Assembly: GCF_026262505.1 (NCBI RefSeq)
Contig: NC_067206.1
Location: forward strand, 19,055,319 to 19,119,318
DNA: 64,000 bases
Direction of reading: 5' to 3'
From: Trichomonas vaginalis G3
Lineage: Eukaryota; Parabasalia; Trichomonadida; Trichomonadidae
How positions within the stretch are numbered: the stretch's first letter is position 1; each line of letters starts with the position of its first letter. The notes under the pieces are model-generated. The model was not told where the DNA came from and searched no databases. It worked only from the letters and a program-made list of their open reading frames with translations. Both the position numbers and the translations under genes were made by a program. Below, in pieces: positions 50,901 through 60,099 of this stretch.

Positions 50901-51145
50901 CTTCAAAATTTTATTTTTTATTAAAAAGAATCTTTACAAAATATACATTTACTTTAATTAATATTTAAAAACGTGCTCTATCAAAAGTTCCAAAAATTCA
51001 ATATTATAGCTTTTCTGAGGTGTCACTTTTGATGAATTTCTGTTTACAACAATCCATTTATAAATCTGACAAATAAATGACAAAACCGTCAGAAATAGTG
51101 TCAGTTTTGTCAAAAGTGAAGTTACGCTATTTTTCATGCACAACA

Positions 51146-51160
51146 GTGCACAACAACAGC
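51146..51160. repeat. 15-bp target duplication of E, right
   Basis: See 48046-48060. Confidence 0.75.
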
Positions 51161-52491
51161 TCAGACCCAGCAATGGTGCATCTCCTCTTAGTAGTGCACA
51201 ACAGTTAAATCCTCAAGCCACTCCTTCAAACCAATCATCTGGTACATACAATCAAATTGCTCCTAATCACATCAGTTCCGATCAATCAAGTCAACGTGCC
51301 AATCCTCCTAATTCTCAATCTCGTCCGCACGACCAGTTTGTTGATATTCCACTTTCCTGTGGTAGACCCAAACAACCAGTTCCTGATGATCTCATGCAGG
51401 CCATTCTCAATTTATTCGAACAACATGGGCGACATGCTATCATCCCCACTTACCTTAGGCTTAATAAAGATATAGCATTCGCCCATGAGCATGAACAAGA
51501 TTTTGTTCGAATGAAAGATGGCCTACTTCGAGTTATGAGCTCAACACAGGACTGGTTTCAGAATGTGCGACGTGACAAGCCTCTCAATCTTATCTCTAAA
51601 GAAATCCCCGCTGACATTAATCAAGATGATAACCCTACTCCATATGCTATAAATTTACAAAATATCAAATATCTTCCTCTCCCTCTACCTCAGGCTCCAT
51701 CAAGGCATATGGTCGAAAAGGCTTTTATCATTCTTGGATTAACACGTCCACGGGGACCCAAGAGACCTAAAGTGAGGACAAGATACGAGGCTTTACTTCC
51801 AAATCAAATCTGGCACGTTGACATTCACTTTCTCAATAAACGCAGAAGTGAATTATTGTATGGAGTAATAGATGATTGTACCAGAATGGTTTTGGAGTGG
51901 CAGCATCTCTCCTCCAAACATGCAAATCAGACCGTTAAGGTAATTGAGCGGGCCATAAAACGTTTTGGTCCCCCTCATACCATATGGTCTGATAATGGAG
52001 GAGAGAATAGAGGTGAATTCCTACAAGCGATGAGATGCAAAGGAATTCGAAATGTCTATATTGTGCCACATTGCCCTTACCAAAACGGTAAGATTGAGCG
52101 ATTGTGGCCCAATATAGAAAACCGCAATCTAACATGGAGTAAAATTCAGAGTTGGGTCAATTCCTATAAATCCAAGCCCCATGCCGCACTACCGACACGT
52201 CTTCTCAATGGAAGGAAAATCAATTATAGTCCAAATGAATTATGGATGAAGGGGCCCATTTGGAGACCAGGAATGCCTGCCAAATGGGTCGTTGATGGAG
52301 TTACCGAAAAAACCAGAATTTTTGAAAAAGTGACACCAACTATTAAAGTTATTTTATTACTAGATTTATTTACAAATTATAAGATAATATCATTAACAAA
52401 ATATATTTTTAATATAAATAAAAAACTTTTTTATACAAAAAATTACAATCAATCGATAAATATTATAAAACATTTATTCCAAAAAGATTAA

Positions 52492-52795
52492 GTAATAGGT
52501 GGGATCCTGCATATAATATATATTTTATGTCATAAAGTTTACAATTTTAGATGGACCACGGTGAGAATGTGAGTGGTTAATTTAAAGGTGGTCTGATAAA
52601 GATATCGAAGCTTACTCAACACAGCATGAAGCAGTTTCTAATACACAATCTTACTAGTGGTGTTCTCGGTCGCCAGCGCTCTCATAGGGGTGCTGATTTC
52701 AAAAACCACTACTTCAAATTATTCAACAATACTCAATGCAGCATGAAGCAGTTTCCAATTCAACAATACTCAACATAGCATGAAGCAGTTTCTAA
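52492..52795. other. Spacer in element B with short direct repeats
   Basis: The text 'agcatgaagcagtttc' occurs three times (~52623, ~52741, ~52778), with 'caacaatactcaa' between. No gene seen. Confidence 0.5.
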
Positions 52796-53130
52796 TAAAT
52801 ATATACATATATAATATATACATATATAAATATATACATATATAAATATATACATATATAAATATATACATATATAAATATATACATATATAAATATATA
52901 CATATATAAATATATACATATATAAATATATACATATATAAATATATACATATATAAATATATACATATATAAATATATACATATATAAATATATACATA
53001 TATAAATATATACATATATAAATATATACATATATAAATATATACATATATAAATATATACATATATAAATATATACATATATAAATATATACATATATA
53101 TAAATATATTTATATATATATAAATATATA
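52796..53130. repeat. AT microsatellite (about twenty 16-bp units)
   Basis: Regular repeat of 'aatatatacatatata'. It is open in several frames only because 16-bp units cycle through a stop-free alphabet; not coding. Confidence 0.95.
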
Positions 53131-53189
53131 AATACAATCAAAAAATAGTGTTTGGAAATTTAAGGTTAAGTGTCACTTTTTCGTAAATT

Positions 53190-53360
53190 CTACCACACTC
53201 TGGAGTTACCCAAGACTTTCTCTCAGGATCAGTACAGGCTAGAGAAATACCAGAACTCCAAGATGAGGAAGAAGAAATCGATAATAAAGATGGTAAAAAA
53301 GAGAAGGAGGAACAAAGTGAAGAATATGAAGGTGGATATGAAGAGAATATGAAATAAATT
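53190..53360 (+). pseudogene. Acidic C-terminal reading fragment near B's right end
   Basis: One frame from ~53200 to ~53358 reads 'GVTQDFLSGSVQAREIPELQ' followed by a Glu/Asp/Lys-rich tail and a stop inside the terminal repeat. There is no start and no recognised family. It may be the end of a second gene of element B, or chance. Confidence 0.3.
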
Positions 53361-53545
53361 ATGAAGAAGATAATGATGAATAAAATGTCACTTTTTATAT
53401 TTTGACATGTAAAGTTGTCACTTTTCTGGCAAACCGTTTTTATCGTTTTCATATATAACATCTTTTTATAAAATAATGATTTTATTACTTTTTAAATTTG
53501 GCGCCAAATGTCACTTTTTCTAAGGAACCTTTTCCGTATGATATA

Positions 53546-53560
53546 TTCTTCTCTTTATCT
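53546..53560. repeat. 15-bp target duplication of C, right
   Basis: See 42115-42129. Confidence 0.9.
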
Positions 53561-54080
53561 TTAGACTATATTTTTATTAAAAAAATTCGAAAGAAAGCTA
53601 AGTTATTAATGGTATATTCTTCTAGCTGTCTTTATTCATTCTGTATTACTTCTTGCTGCTTTATGATAAAAAATTGTCCCCATTAAGATGTTGACTTCAC
53701 TTTTGACAAAAAGTGACGGGGTTACATGACAAAATAAGGTTTAAATGTCAGATTTTAAATTGGTTTTTTGGCTGAAAACTATGGCCCTGAAAATTTTTGG
53801 TGAAATATCCTCGCATTTTACCAGAAATTTTTCGGCACCATAGGATGAATTGGAGGGTGTGAGATACTATTACGTACAATAATACTCACACTCTCCAATT
53901 TCTAGCCTAAATGGCTAACAATTCGATGCAATTTCATCAATTGCATCCAATTTTTAGCCAATTTAGTTTATAATTAATATAATTATATTTATAATATTAT
54001 ATTTATCATATTTATTATATTTTTTAAATATTTACAAATTGTAAAGTGTCAAAAGTGACCTCAAATCCTATTTCATGCAT
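53561..54080. repeat. Solo element remnant with hairpin array 10
   Basis: End-like text 'tgacttcacttttgacaaaa' at ~53692 and, inverted, 'gtaaagtgtcaaaagtgacc' at ~54040 with 'tttcatgcat' beyond suggest a small D/E-type element. Between them lie degraded hairpins: 53785-53845 (ctgaaaatttttggtgaaat), 53847-53905 (gaattggagggtgtgagata) and 53907-53962 (tagcctaaatggctaacaat). Boundaries are uncertain. Confidence 0.55.
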
Positions 54081-54319
54081 TATGCCTTGATTGAGGTAGT
54101 TCCTGAAACTTCACCTGATAACCAGCCAACAAAACCGCAACAAATGGATTTTGCTAATAATTGGAAATTTCCGTGTATTCCAGATCAATCTGTTGACATT
54201 AACTATGGTGAACCAATGACAATAATGCTTAATCTGAAAACAAAATAAGGAATTGTGAAGAATAGAAGATGTTGGGTAATCCAAAGAGTTGTAAAATAAT
54301 TTCTTTAACCAAAAGAGAA

Positions 54320-54334
54320 TTTTGAAGTTGATTC
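54320..54334. repeat. 15-bp target duplication of J, left
   Basis: 'ttttgaagttgattc', repeated exactly at 55111-55125, in helicase coding sequence. Confidence 0.93.
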
Positions 54335-55110
54335 TATATCATACCGAAATGCATCACTAGCAACAGTGACATTTGGCGCCAATTTTAAATTAGTGGATTT
54401 TGTGTTTATTATTTAAAAAATATCATTGATAAAATATAATTAACATTAATAGAATAATATGGATAAGATTTGATAAAAAACAATCATAAATTTTTGGGCG
54501 CCATATAGAGAACTATAGTCTGCGAGGTACTGATTCTATCCATGTACCTCGCAGACCATAGTTCTCAGCCAAAAAGCCTCTAAAATTGCTCACAATTGTT
54601 GAAATTGTGAGCAATTTTTAGCCTTTTTGGCTAAGAATTGGAGGGTGTGAGTACTATAGCATGTAATAGTATCTCACACCCTCCAATTCATCCTATGGCG
54701 CCGAAAAATTTTTGGTGAAATGCGACGACATTTTATCAAAATTTCTCGACGCCATATAGAGAACTCTAGTCTGCGAGGTACTGATTCTATCCATGTACCT
54801 CGCAGACCATAGTTCTCAGCCAAAATGCCTCTAAAATTTGTATACCTATAAACTCAAACTTCAATATATTCAATTTTATTTTTATAATTAATTTAAATAC
54901 ATCCATATAATTCTAATTTTTTCTTTTAATTTAAAAAATAATAATAATAATAATTAAAAATAAAAATAAACTTTTCTATAATATTTATAAAACTGATTTG
55001 ATATATAACGCATTTAGCTTAACAAAATAACTTAGAAAAATTGCCACGCAAAATAAGAGTAAGTGTCACTTTTTGTCACTTTTTCTAGTGATGCATTTCG
55101 GTTCGGAACA
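54335..55110. mobile_element. Non-autonomous element J (776 bp)
   Basis: Ends TATATCATACCGAAATGCATC and, complemented, TGTTCCGAACCGAAATGCATC (first 20 bases considered), continuing 'actag.aa.agtgac'. It contains only hairpin array 11 and AT-rich filler. The perfect 15-bp duplication and the interrupted helicase reading on both sides define its limits exactly. Confidence 0.93.
54490..54835. repeat. Hairpin array 11 (in J)
   Basis: Hairpins 54508-54566 (gaactatagtctgcgaggta), 54569-54632 (agccaaaaagcctctaaaat, imperfect), 54634-54690 (gaattggagggtgtgagtac), 54692-54755 (tatggcgccgaaaaattttt) and 54759-54818 (gaactctagtctgcgaggta). The A'-F-C'-E-A' order is the same cycle as in array 7. Confidence 0.93.
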
Positions 55111-55125
55111 TTTTGAAGTTGATTC
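55111..55125. repeat. 15-bp target duplication of J, right
   Basis: See 54320-54334. Confidence 0.93.
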
Positions 55126-55268
55126 TAATTCAAATTAATTTAATCGTTATCAGATTCCATTCAAGCTTCTTTATGCAGGAACTATCCATAAAAGTCAAGG
55201 AATGACTTTGGATTGCGTTGTTCTGGATTAAAGGTCAAGACATTTGGAACATGGACAGTTCAATAAAT

Positions 55269-55283
55269 ATTTGCATTCTTCTT
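55269..55283. repeat. 15-bp target duplication of K, left
   Basis: 'atttgcattcttctt', repeated exactly at 56337-56351. Confidence 0.93.
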
Positions 55284-55568
55284 TATCTCATACCGAAATG
55301 GCTCACCAAAAAGGTGACATTTTTGGCGCCAATAATTTGATTTTTCTGATTCTTTCTATTTAGATATATTTATTTAATATTCATATTCCTTTATATTGCC
55401 TCATATTATTTCCCATTTTTAATCATATTATACAAATCTTTAATAATTTTTAATGTTTTGAGCTTCAAAATCTTGTTCTAACTATTTTCATTCATATATC
55501 CTAGAAAAAATTAAAAAGTTTTTTAGAAATAAAAATGTTTGTATGTAAAGTATTGAAAATATTCTAGA

Positions 55569-55720
55569 TGAGAAGACATTCTCCAGAAGAGATTGATATT
55601 GATTGGCTTTGTGAAGCCATCACAAAATCAAATAATGGAGTTAAGTTAACTGATATTTGCGCGAAAGCTAAAATAAATCATGAAGGCAGAGTTATATATA
55701 ATCATACTATCTTAAAGTAT
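55569..55720 (+). pseudogene. N-terminal transposase fragment of K
   Basis: Opens MRRHSPEEIDIDWLCEAITK and keeps the family motif 'D-x-x-W-L ... N-x-G-x-K-L-x-D-I'. The reading is lost after ~50 codons (stop near 55725), the rest of the gene being deleted. Its presence shows that K derives from an autonomous element of the 57249-58517 type. Confidence 0.75.
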
Positions 55721-55904
55721 TCCTAGAAATTTCCAAAATTAACCGAAATATAACTGTACAGAATTACTATTTTCGAGATAAAATTCATATGGAAATACTA
55801 ATTCATAACGCTTTATGTTATATAAAATTTAATTTATAAAAATTTCAAAATAAATCAAATTTAACACAATGAATATAACTGCAATCGAGGTTTTTGACGA
55901 TTGA

Positions 55905-56170
55905 TTCTTACGAGAAGTTTTTCAAACTTTGAGTTAATGTCAAGACATTAACTCAAAGTTTGGAAGTCTAATAAGGGGAATTGTAGGCTATGAGGTACTG
56001 ATTATATATCAGTGCCTCATAGCCTGCAATTCCCATTAGAAATCGGAGAAACTTTGTCCGCATAACTGATGATGCGGACAAAGTTTCTCCCATTTCTACT
56101 TAGAATGAAAGGGCAAGAGGTATATAGGTACACTATATATCTCTTGCCCTTTCCTTCTTACCTAAAGACT
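55905..56170. repeat. Hairpin array 12 (in K)
   Basis: Four hairpins D-A-B-C. 55918-55970 (caaactttgagttaatgt), 55975-56034 (gggaattgtaggctatgagg), 56040-56098 (atcggagaaactttgtccgc) and 56101-56160 (gaatgaaagggcaagaggta). The inverse copy is array 14. Confidence 0.95.
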
Positions 56171-56336
56171 TCCAATCTTATTTTTTTCCAATTTTTCCCC
56201 TAAATTTAAATCTTATATAATATAAATAAAATGCATAATATCAATCACAAAAATTAATGTTTATTTTTGTAATTAAAATTGCCGCGCAATTTAAGGTTTT
56301 CTGTCACTTTTTTGTGAGCCATTTCGGTACGAAACA

Positions 56337-56351
56337 ATTTGCATTCTTCTT
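56337..56351. repeat. 15-bp target duplication of K, right
   Basis: See 55269-55283. Confidence 0.93.
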
Positions 56352-56551
56352 CCTGAAGTCAAGAAAGATAAGCTAGGAAATATTATTGATGACTCAACCG
56401 AATACATGAATCCAGTTGAAGATGATGATATCATTAAATTAGTTAAGCAAATTGAACAAAATGTTTCACTTAGGGTCAATATCACAGATATTCCAAGCGA
56501 GGAGCGAGTTGATAATGTCTCAAATAATGATGCCGGGGGTAATACGAAGTG

Positions 56552-56922
56552 AAGTGAAACTCTACATTTAACGTTCCGTTTTTCACTGATAACTTTTTAT
56601 AAAGAGCCCCTGTTCCTTTGGTATTTATAATTTTGTAATTTTCGAATGTAAAGCGAGGATGGGCTTGTTCGAAAAGATCAATTGCATTTTTTAAAAAAAA
56701 TATTTTATGTAATTATTTGAAAAATAAATGGCACATAAAAATATTTTTCCCATCATATGATTCCGAATCAGACTCAGATGCTTATGATCCTGATGATCCA
56801 TCATCTGACGGAGACTTTGGTGATTATTTGGAATCTAATTCTGATGAATTGGATTCTGAATCCAATGATTCAGAAGATTCTGAATTTCATGCTTAAAAAT
56901 TTTAAATAAACAATCATTAATA
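56552..56922. other. Spacer with an acidic reading fragment
   Basis: 56743-56896 is open and reads a strongly acidic Ser/Asp tail (SESDSDAYDPDDPSSDGDF ... NDSEDSEFHA) with a stop, but has no start of its own in frame. Acidic tails of this kind end some transposases and Helitron proteins. The rest (56552-56740) is AT-rich with nothing recognised. Confidence 0.4.
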
Positions 56923-57248
56923 TCATAAGACGAAATGGTGGAAGTGAACTCAAAATAAGAGTAATTAGGTTATTTTGCCGACCAAATATATTTACAAGGC
57001 AAAATATCATACTACATGTCAACCTATTATCAGTATGTTTTGATAAAAAAATTTTATCAAATATCATATTAAAATTAACATCTATATCTATATCAATATC
57101 TACACTATAATTTTTTTTATTCAATCTCATAGATTTCAAAAATTTATTTCAATTTTAAATTAATTTATGGTTTTCATCAAAATTGTTTTTTATTAAAAAG
57201 CATGTTTCACAATTTTTACGGTTTCTTTCAAAAGTTATAAAATTTCAG

Positions 57249-58517
57249 ATGAGTCGAAAGATCTACGATCTAATTGATATAAATTGGATTCAATCTGCAA
57301 TTGAACAAATTAATCAAGGTCAAAAACTCAAAACAATACTTAGCAATGTCCAACTCACTGATGGACGCATTATACCATCAATATCTAAAAAAACATTCCA
57401 CTTAGCAATTAAATCAAATGGAATTCCTGACACAAAATTTAAACCAGGGCGTAAACCAATCGAACCACCTGAGGAATTATTAGATACAGTAAATAAATTA
57501 CATCAAAAAGTTAAAAAAATCGGAATATCAAGAGCATACGGAAGAATTATTACCGATAAGGATATGTTAATTCAAAGGGAAACCGAAAATGCTAATCATG
57601 ATTTAGATGATTTACCAATTTCACAATTAAATACAAATCCAATAGGTTTTTCAAATTCTTCAGAATATCTTTCTGAGTATACAAATTCTGATTCTGATTC
57701 ATCAGCAGAAAAACTTTTTTCTTCCAATTCTTCTGAAGAAGATCCACAAACTGAGTCGGAATTATCTGAAGATCCATATATCGTTCATACAGAAACTACT
57801 CAAAATTTGGAAAAATCAACCGATTATTTTAACCAAAAATTATTGGAAACAAACTTTTCAGAAAGAACTGTAAAGAAGTGTTTCAAAATTCTGAATATCG
57901 TTCAACCTGCCAAAAATTCAGTACCAAAAGGAAAAACAAAATACGAAGCAGTATATATAAACTTAATATGGCATGTCGATATTCATTTTTTTAAACATCG
58001 TCAGGGTGAATATCTTTATGCGGTTATTGACGATAAATCCCGAAAAATTTTAGCATGGGCTCACTTGGAAACAAAAGAAGCTGCGCAAACAAGTAGAGTA
58101 ATTGACCAATGTTTCCAAAAATATGGGAAGCCCTTTGCTATATGGAGTGATAACGGAACAGAAAATTTTAGGTTTTTTCGAAATTTATTACAAAATGCGA
58201 ACGTTCAAAGTATTACAATTCTCCCACATTGCCCATATATGAATGGGAAAATTGAAAGGTTTTGGCAAAATGTGGAAATTGAAGACGCCACATGGAATGA
58301 TTTACAAAGTCTTATAGAAAATTACAATTCAAACCCACACACAAGTTTACCAAAAAACCCGACATTACATACATGGTACACACCTAACAAATTTTACGAA
58401 ATTTCAGAAAAATATGATTCAAGTAAATTACCGCTTTGGATTGTAGATGGAGTTGTTAAAGATCTAAGAGAGTCAATAAGAAATTTCAACGCTTCAAGAA
58501 GGAATCAAAGAAATTGA
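57249..58517 (+). CDS. Integrase-core (IS3EU-like, rve-type) transposase, apparently intact
   Basis: A 422-aa product; start at 57249 (MSRKIYDLIDINW) because upstream codons lack the family pattern. Residues ~8-60 hold the conserved N-terminal helix-turn-helix-like region (DINWIQSAIEQINQGQKLKT, then 'DGRIIPSISKKTFHLAI'). An acidic Ser/Glu-rich spacer follows (~115-195), then 'TTQNLEKSTDYFNQK' and the catalytic core: Asp ~244 in 'IWHVDIHFF', Asp ~299 in 'IWSDNGTEN', Glu ~334 in 'NGKIERFW' (D~55-D-35-E spacing). The C-terminal 'LPKNPTLHTWYTPNKFYE' and 'LPLWIVDGVVKDL' are shared with the other copies. This is the best candidate for an active transposase in the window. Confidence 0.92.
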   Translation: MSRKIYDLIDINWIQSAIEQINQGQKLKTILSNVQLTDGRIIPSISKKTFHLAIKSNGIPDTKFKPGRKPIEPPEELLDTVNKLHQKVKKIGISRAYGRIITDKDMLIQRETENANHDLDDLPISQLNTNPIGFSNSSEYLSEYTNSDSDSSAEKLFSSNSSEEDPQTESELSEDPYIVHTETTQNLEKSTDYFNQKLLETNFSERTVKKCFKILNIVQPAKNSVPKGKTKYEAVYINLIWHVDIHFFKHRQGEYLYAVIDDKSRKILAWAHLETKEAAQTSRVIDQCFQKYGKPFAIWSDNGTENFRFFRNLLQNANVQSITILPHCPYMNGKIERFWQNVEIEDATWNDLQSLIENYNSNPHTSLPKNPTLHTWYTPNKFYEISEKYDSSKLPLWIVDGVVKDLRESIRNFNASRRNQRN

Positions 58518-58868
58518 CGAAGTTCCAGAATTTTATTCAACAATTCTTAATCAATTAACAAAAACTATACCGAAACTTATCTTACCATCCAAATCAAATC
58601 ACATTACATACGGAATAAACATTTAATCTTTTACCATTAAAATTATATTTATACGTTATTTGATTTTTTTACGTCTAAGTTGAATAGGATAATAGCCGAA
58701 GATATAAAGTAACTATAGTTTACAAGCTAAGGAACAAATCAGCATTGAAACTAAAAAATGCTGAAATATTATAATAAATTGAAGAAATACTGTGATAGAA
58801 TACCTAGTTATACTAGATACTATTATAATATGAATTCATTTGTATTGAATATCGATTAAAATAAGATG
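58496..58868. repeat. Inverted repeat arm in element I, left
   Basis: Covers the last codons of the transposase and the 3' region. The complement of this ~370-bp sequence lies at ~60100-60472 on the other side of D2 with few mismatches (for example 'gaattgacgaagttccagaa' against its complement at ~60440). Confidence 0.88.
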
Positions 58869-59167
58869 GAACGTCAATTTGACAGACTCAAGTTTCGAAT
58901 TAGAGACCAACTTTCATCAGCATAGTATATGTGCGCAAACTACTGCATAATGGTATGCTTATCTTTTCATTTTAAAAAATAACGTATTTGAATAATTTCG
59001 TAAAAAATTAGAATTACTCGATATTAAGCATATATGCTTTTCTATCATATATGCTTATATTCTACAATAGTGTTACCAAACATCGCGCAACATCATACGT
59101 ATAATACAACTTTTTCGTACTTCTTTATCGAATTTAAATAGAACTAAGTTTTTATTTTAAATAAAAG

Positions 59168-59183
59168 AGAAATAATTCTAATT
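59168..59183. repeat. 16-bp target duplication of D2, left
   Basis: 'agaaataattctaatt', repeated at 60045-60060. Confidence 0.88.
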
Positions 59184-60044
59184 TGTAATGCATGAAAATT
59201 CGGTTCACTTCATTTTTGACACTTTACATATCGGATGTATTATCTAAGAATTATATTATAAAATAATAATTTTGTGTTTTATAAGTTTATTTGTATAAAT
59301 TGATTCAAAAAAAATGGAAAGACAAGAAGTGGATCTGCCAAATGAAAATCAGATTTATAGTTTTAGAGAGTTACATACATGAAATATGAAAATTGAACTT
59401 TGTATAAGGAATTGTTGGCTATGATGTACTGATCATGAATCAGTACATCATAGCCAACAATTCCTTCGCAAACAGCGGGAAACTTTGTCTGAATAGTTTA
59501 ACATTCAGACAAAGTTTCCCGCTGTCAGAGAGGGAATGGAAGGGTAAGAGGTATATATTCATAATGTATACCTCTTACCCTTTCATTCCCTCGAGAAAGT
59601 TCAAAAACTTGGGTGCAATCAGTTCTGATTGCACCCAAGTTTTTGAACTTTGTATAAGGAATTGTTGGCTATGATGTACTGATCATGAATCAGTACATCA
59701 TAGCCAACAATTCCTTCCCAAACAACCCGAAATTTGTCTGATTCCACACTAATTTTATTAATTTATCTAAACTTTTATCCTCGTCTACAATTTAATCATC
59801 AATAATTATCTCTTGTTCTATTTCACTATTATATATATATATATTTATATGATTTGATTTAAAAAAAATAAATAAATAAATTAATAAATCATTTACTCAA
59901 ATATATCAAAAGTTTTATTTTTATATATAAAGATAACTACTTTTAAAAAAATACCCTATATATTTTTGCTATGTAAACTATTTTTGCCATGTAAACTTGT
60001 CATTTTTGTCAGAAGTGAAGTGAACCGAATTTTCATGCACAACA
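59184..60044. mobile_element. Non-autonomous element D2 (861 bp), deletion derivative of D1
   Basis: Both ends and the flanking ~150-450 bp are nearly identical to D1 (42255-43889). The transposase piece is gone: the sequence leaves D1 just after 'agacaagaagtggatct' (59335) and resumes in the hairpin array. It lies at the centre of the inverted repeat of element I. Confidence 0.93.
59395..59720. repeat. Hairpin array 13 (in D2)
   Basis: Five hairpins A-B-C-D-A: 59405-59465, 59474-59523, 59528-59592, 59596-59650 and 59655-59715. They are the same sequences as array 5 with very few differences (one in the C arm: 'ctttcattccctc' for 'cttccattccctc'). Confidence 0.95.
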
Positions 60045-60060
60045 AGAAATAATTCTAATT
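60045..60060. repeat. 16-bp target duplication of D2, right
   Basis: See 59168-59183. Confidence 0.88.
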
Positions 60061-60099
60061 TATAATCTCATTATTAATTTATTCTCATTTTAATATTTC

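Larger units (their letters stand above)
48061..51145. mobile_element. Non-autonomous element E (3085 bp) inserted in the transposase repeats
   Basis: Ends TGTAATGCATGAAAAATAGCG and, complemented, TGTTGTGCATGAAAAATAGCG (cut to 20: TGTTGTGCATGAAAAATAGC), the same end type as D1/D2 but with a different subterminal sequence. It contains no transposase gene. It carries hairpin arrays 8 and 9 and a ~0.95-kb palindrome (49925-50900). It needs a transposase from elsewhere. Confidence 0.9.
47022..52491 (+). pseudogene. Integrase-core transposase with long 16-residue repeats, interrupted by element E
   Basis: Part 1 (47022-48060) is an N-terminal run of about twenty 48-bp repeats encoding 'NGTSPLSSAQQQLRPS', with a variant unit 'SPLQQSSNSNGTSSLN' twice. 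Part 2 (51146-52491) continues in the same repeat, then a Pro/Ser-rich linker, 'NPTPYAINLQN', and the catalytic core: 'IWHVDIHFLNKRRSELLYGV', 'TIWSDNGGENRGEFLQAM' and 'PYQNGKIERLWPNIE'. Spacing is about D58D35E, as in retroviral and IS3-type integrases. The C-terminus is AT-rich and may be run-on. Only element E with its 15-bp duplication interrupts it; otherwise the frame is open throughout. Confidence 0.88.
45750..53460 (+). mobile_element. Integrase-core transposon B (7.7 kb including insertions)
   Basis: Terminal inverted repeats of ~119 bp: left 45750-45868 (tgttatatacgaaaacgata ...), right 53342-53460 as complement, with several mismatches. Inside lie the repeat-bearing transposase (47022-52491) interrupted by element E, and an acidic open reading fragment near the right end. 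No 15-bp target duplication is visible at the outer flanks, so one flank has probably been rearranged. Confidence 0.75.
42130..53545 (+). mobile_element. Composite integrase-core transposon C (11.4 kb with nested elements)
   Basis: Left end tgttccgtacggaaaagg; right end, as complement, tatatcatacggaaaagg; both continue with similar 'ttccttagaaaaagtgac' text. A perfect 15-bp direct duplication flanks it. It contains D1 (42255-43889), hairpin array 6, a transposase N-terminal fragment (45520-45745), and the A/B/E complex. Its own transposase may have been lost or is only the 45520 fragment. Confidence 0.8.
55284..56336 (+). mobile_element. Integrase-core element K (1053 bp, deletion derivative)
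   Basis: Ends TATCTCATACCGAAATGGCT and, complemented, TGTTTCGTACCGAAATGGCT, continuing 'cac.aaaa.gtgac'. It retains only the first ~45 codons of a transposase (from 55569: 'EEIDIDWLCEAITKSNNGVK ... LTDICAKAKINHEGR') and hairpin array 12. A second copy in inverse orientation runs off the window at 63310-64000. Confidence 0.92.
54081..56551 (+). pseudogene. Pif1-type helicase C-terminal remnant, interrupted by elements J and K
   Basis: Three stretches read as one gene's order. 54081-54334: 'SVDINYGEPMTIMLNLK', matching the Pif1/Helitron block before the late helicase motifs. 55126-55283: 'LLYAGTIHKSQGMTLDCVVL', the helicase motif V/VI region, then 'RSRHLEHGQF'. 56352-56551: a tail 'LPEVKKDKLGNIIDDS ... 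SNNDAGGNTK' with a stop. Stops or frame changes also occur (for example after 'LNLKTK' and 'CVVLD'). Whether it came from a host PIF1 gene, a Helitron or another element cannot be told from the C-terminal part alone. Confidence 0.75.

Noticed and set aside
52760-53141. Three long minus-strand open frames made of Tyr/Ile repeats
   Set aside because: They follow from the 16-bp AT microsatellite, which has no stop in these frames.
53138-53461. Minus-strand 107-codon open frame over the right end of B
   Set aside because: Low-complexity Ser/Ile translation antisense to the acidic fragment and the terminal repeat; no start context.
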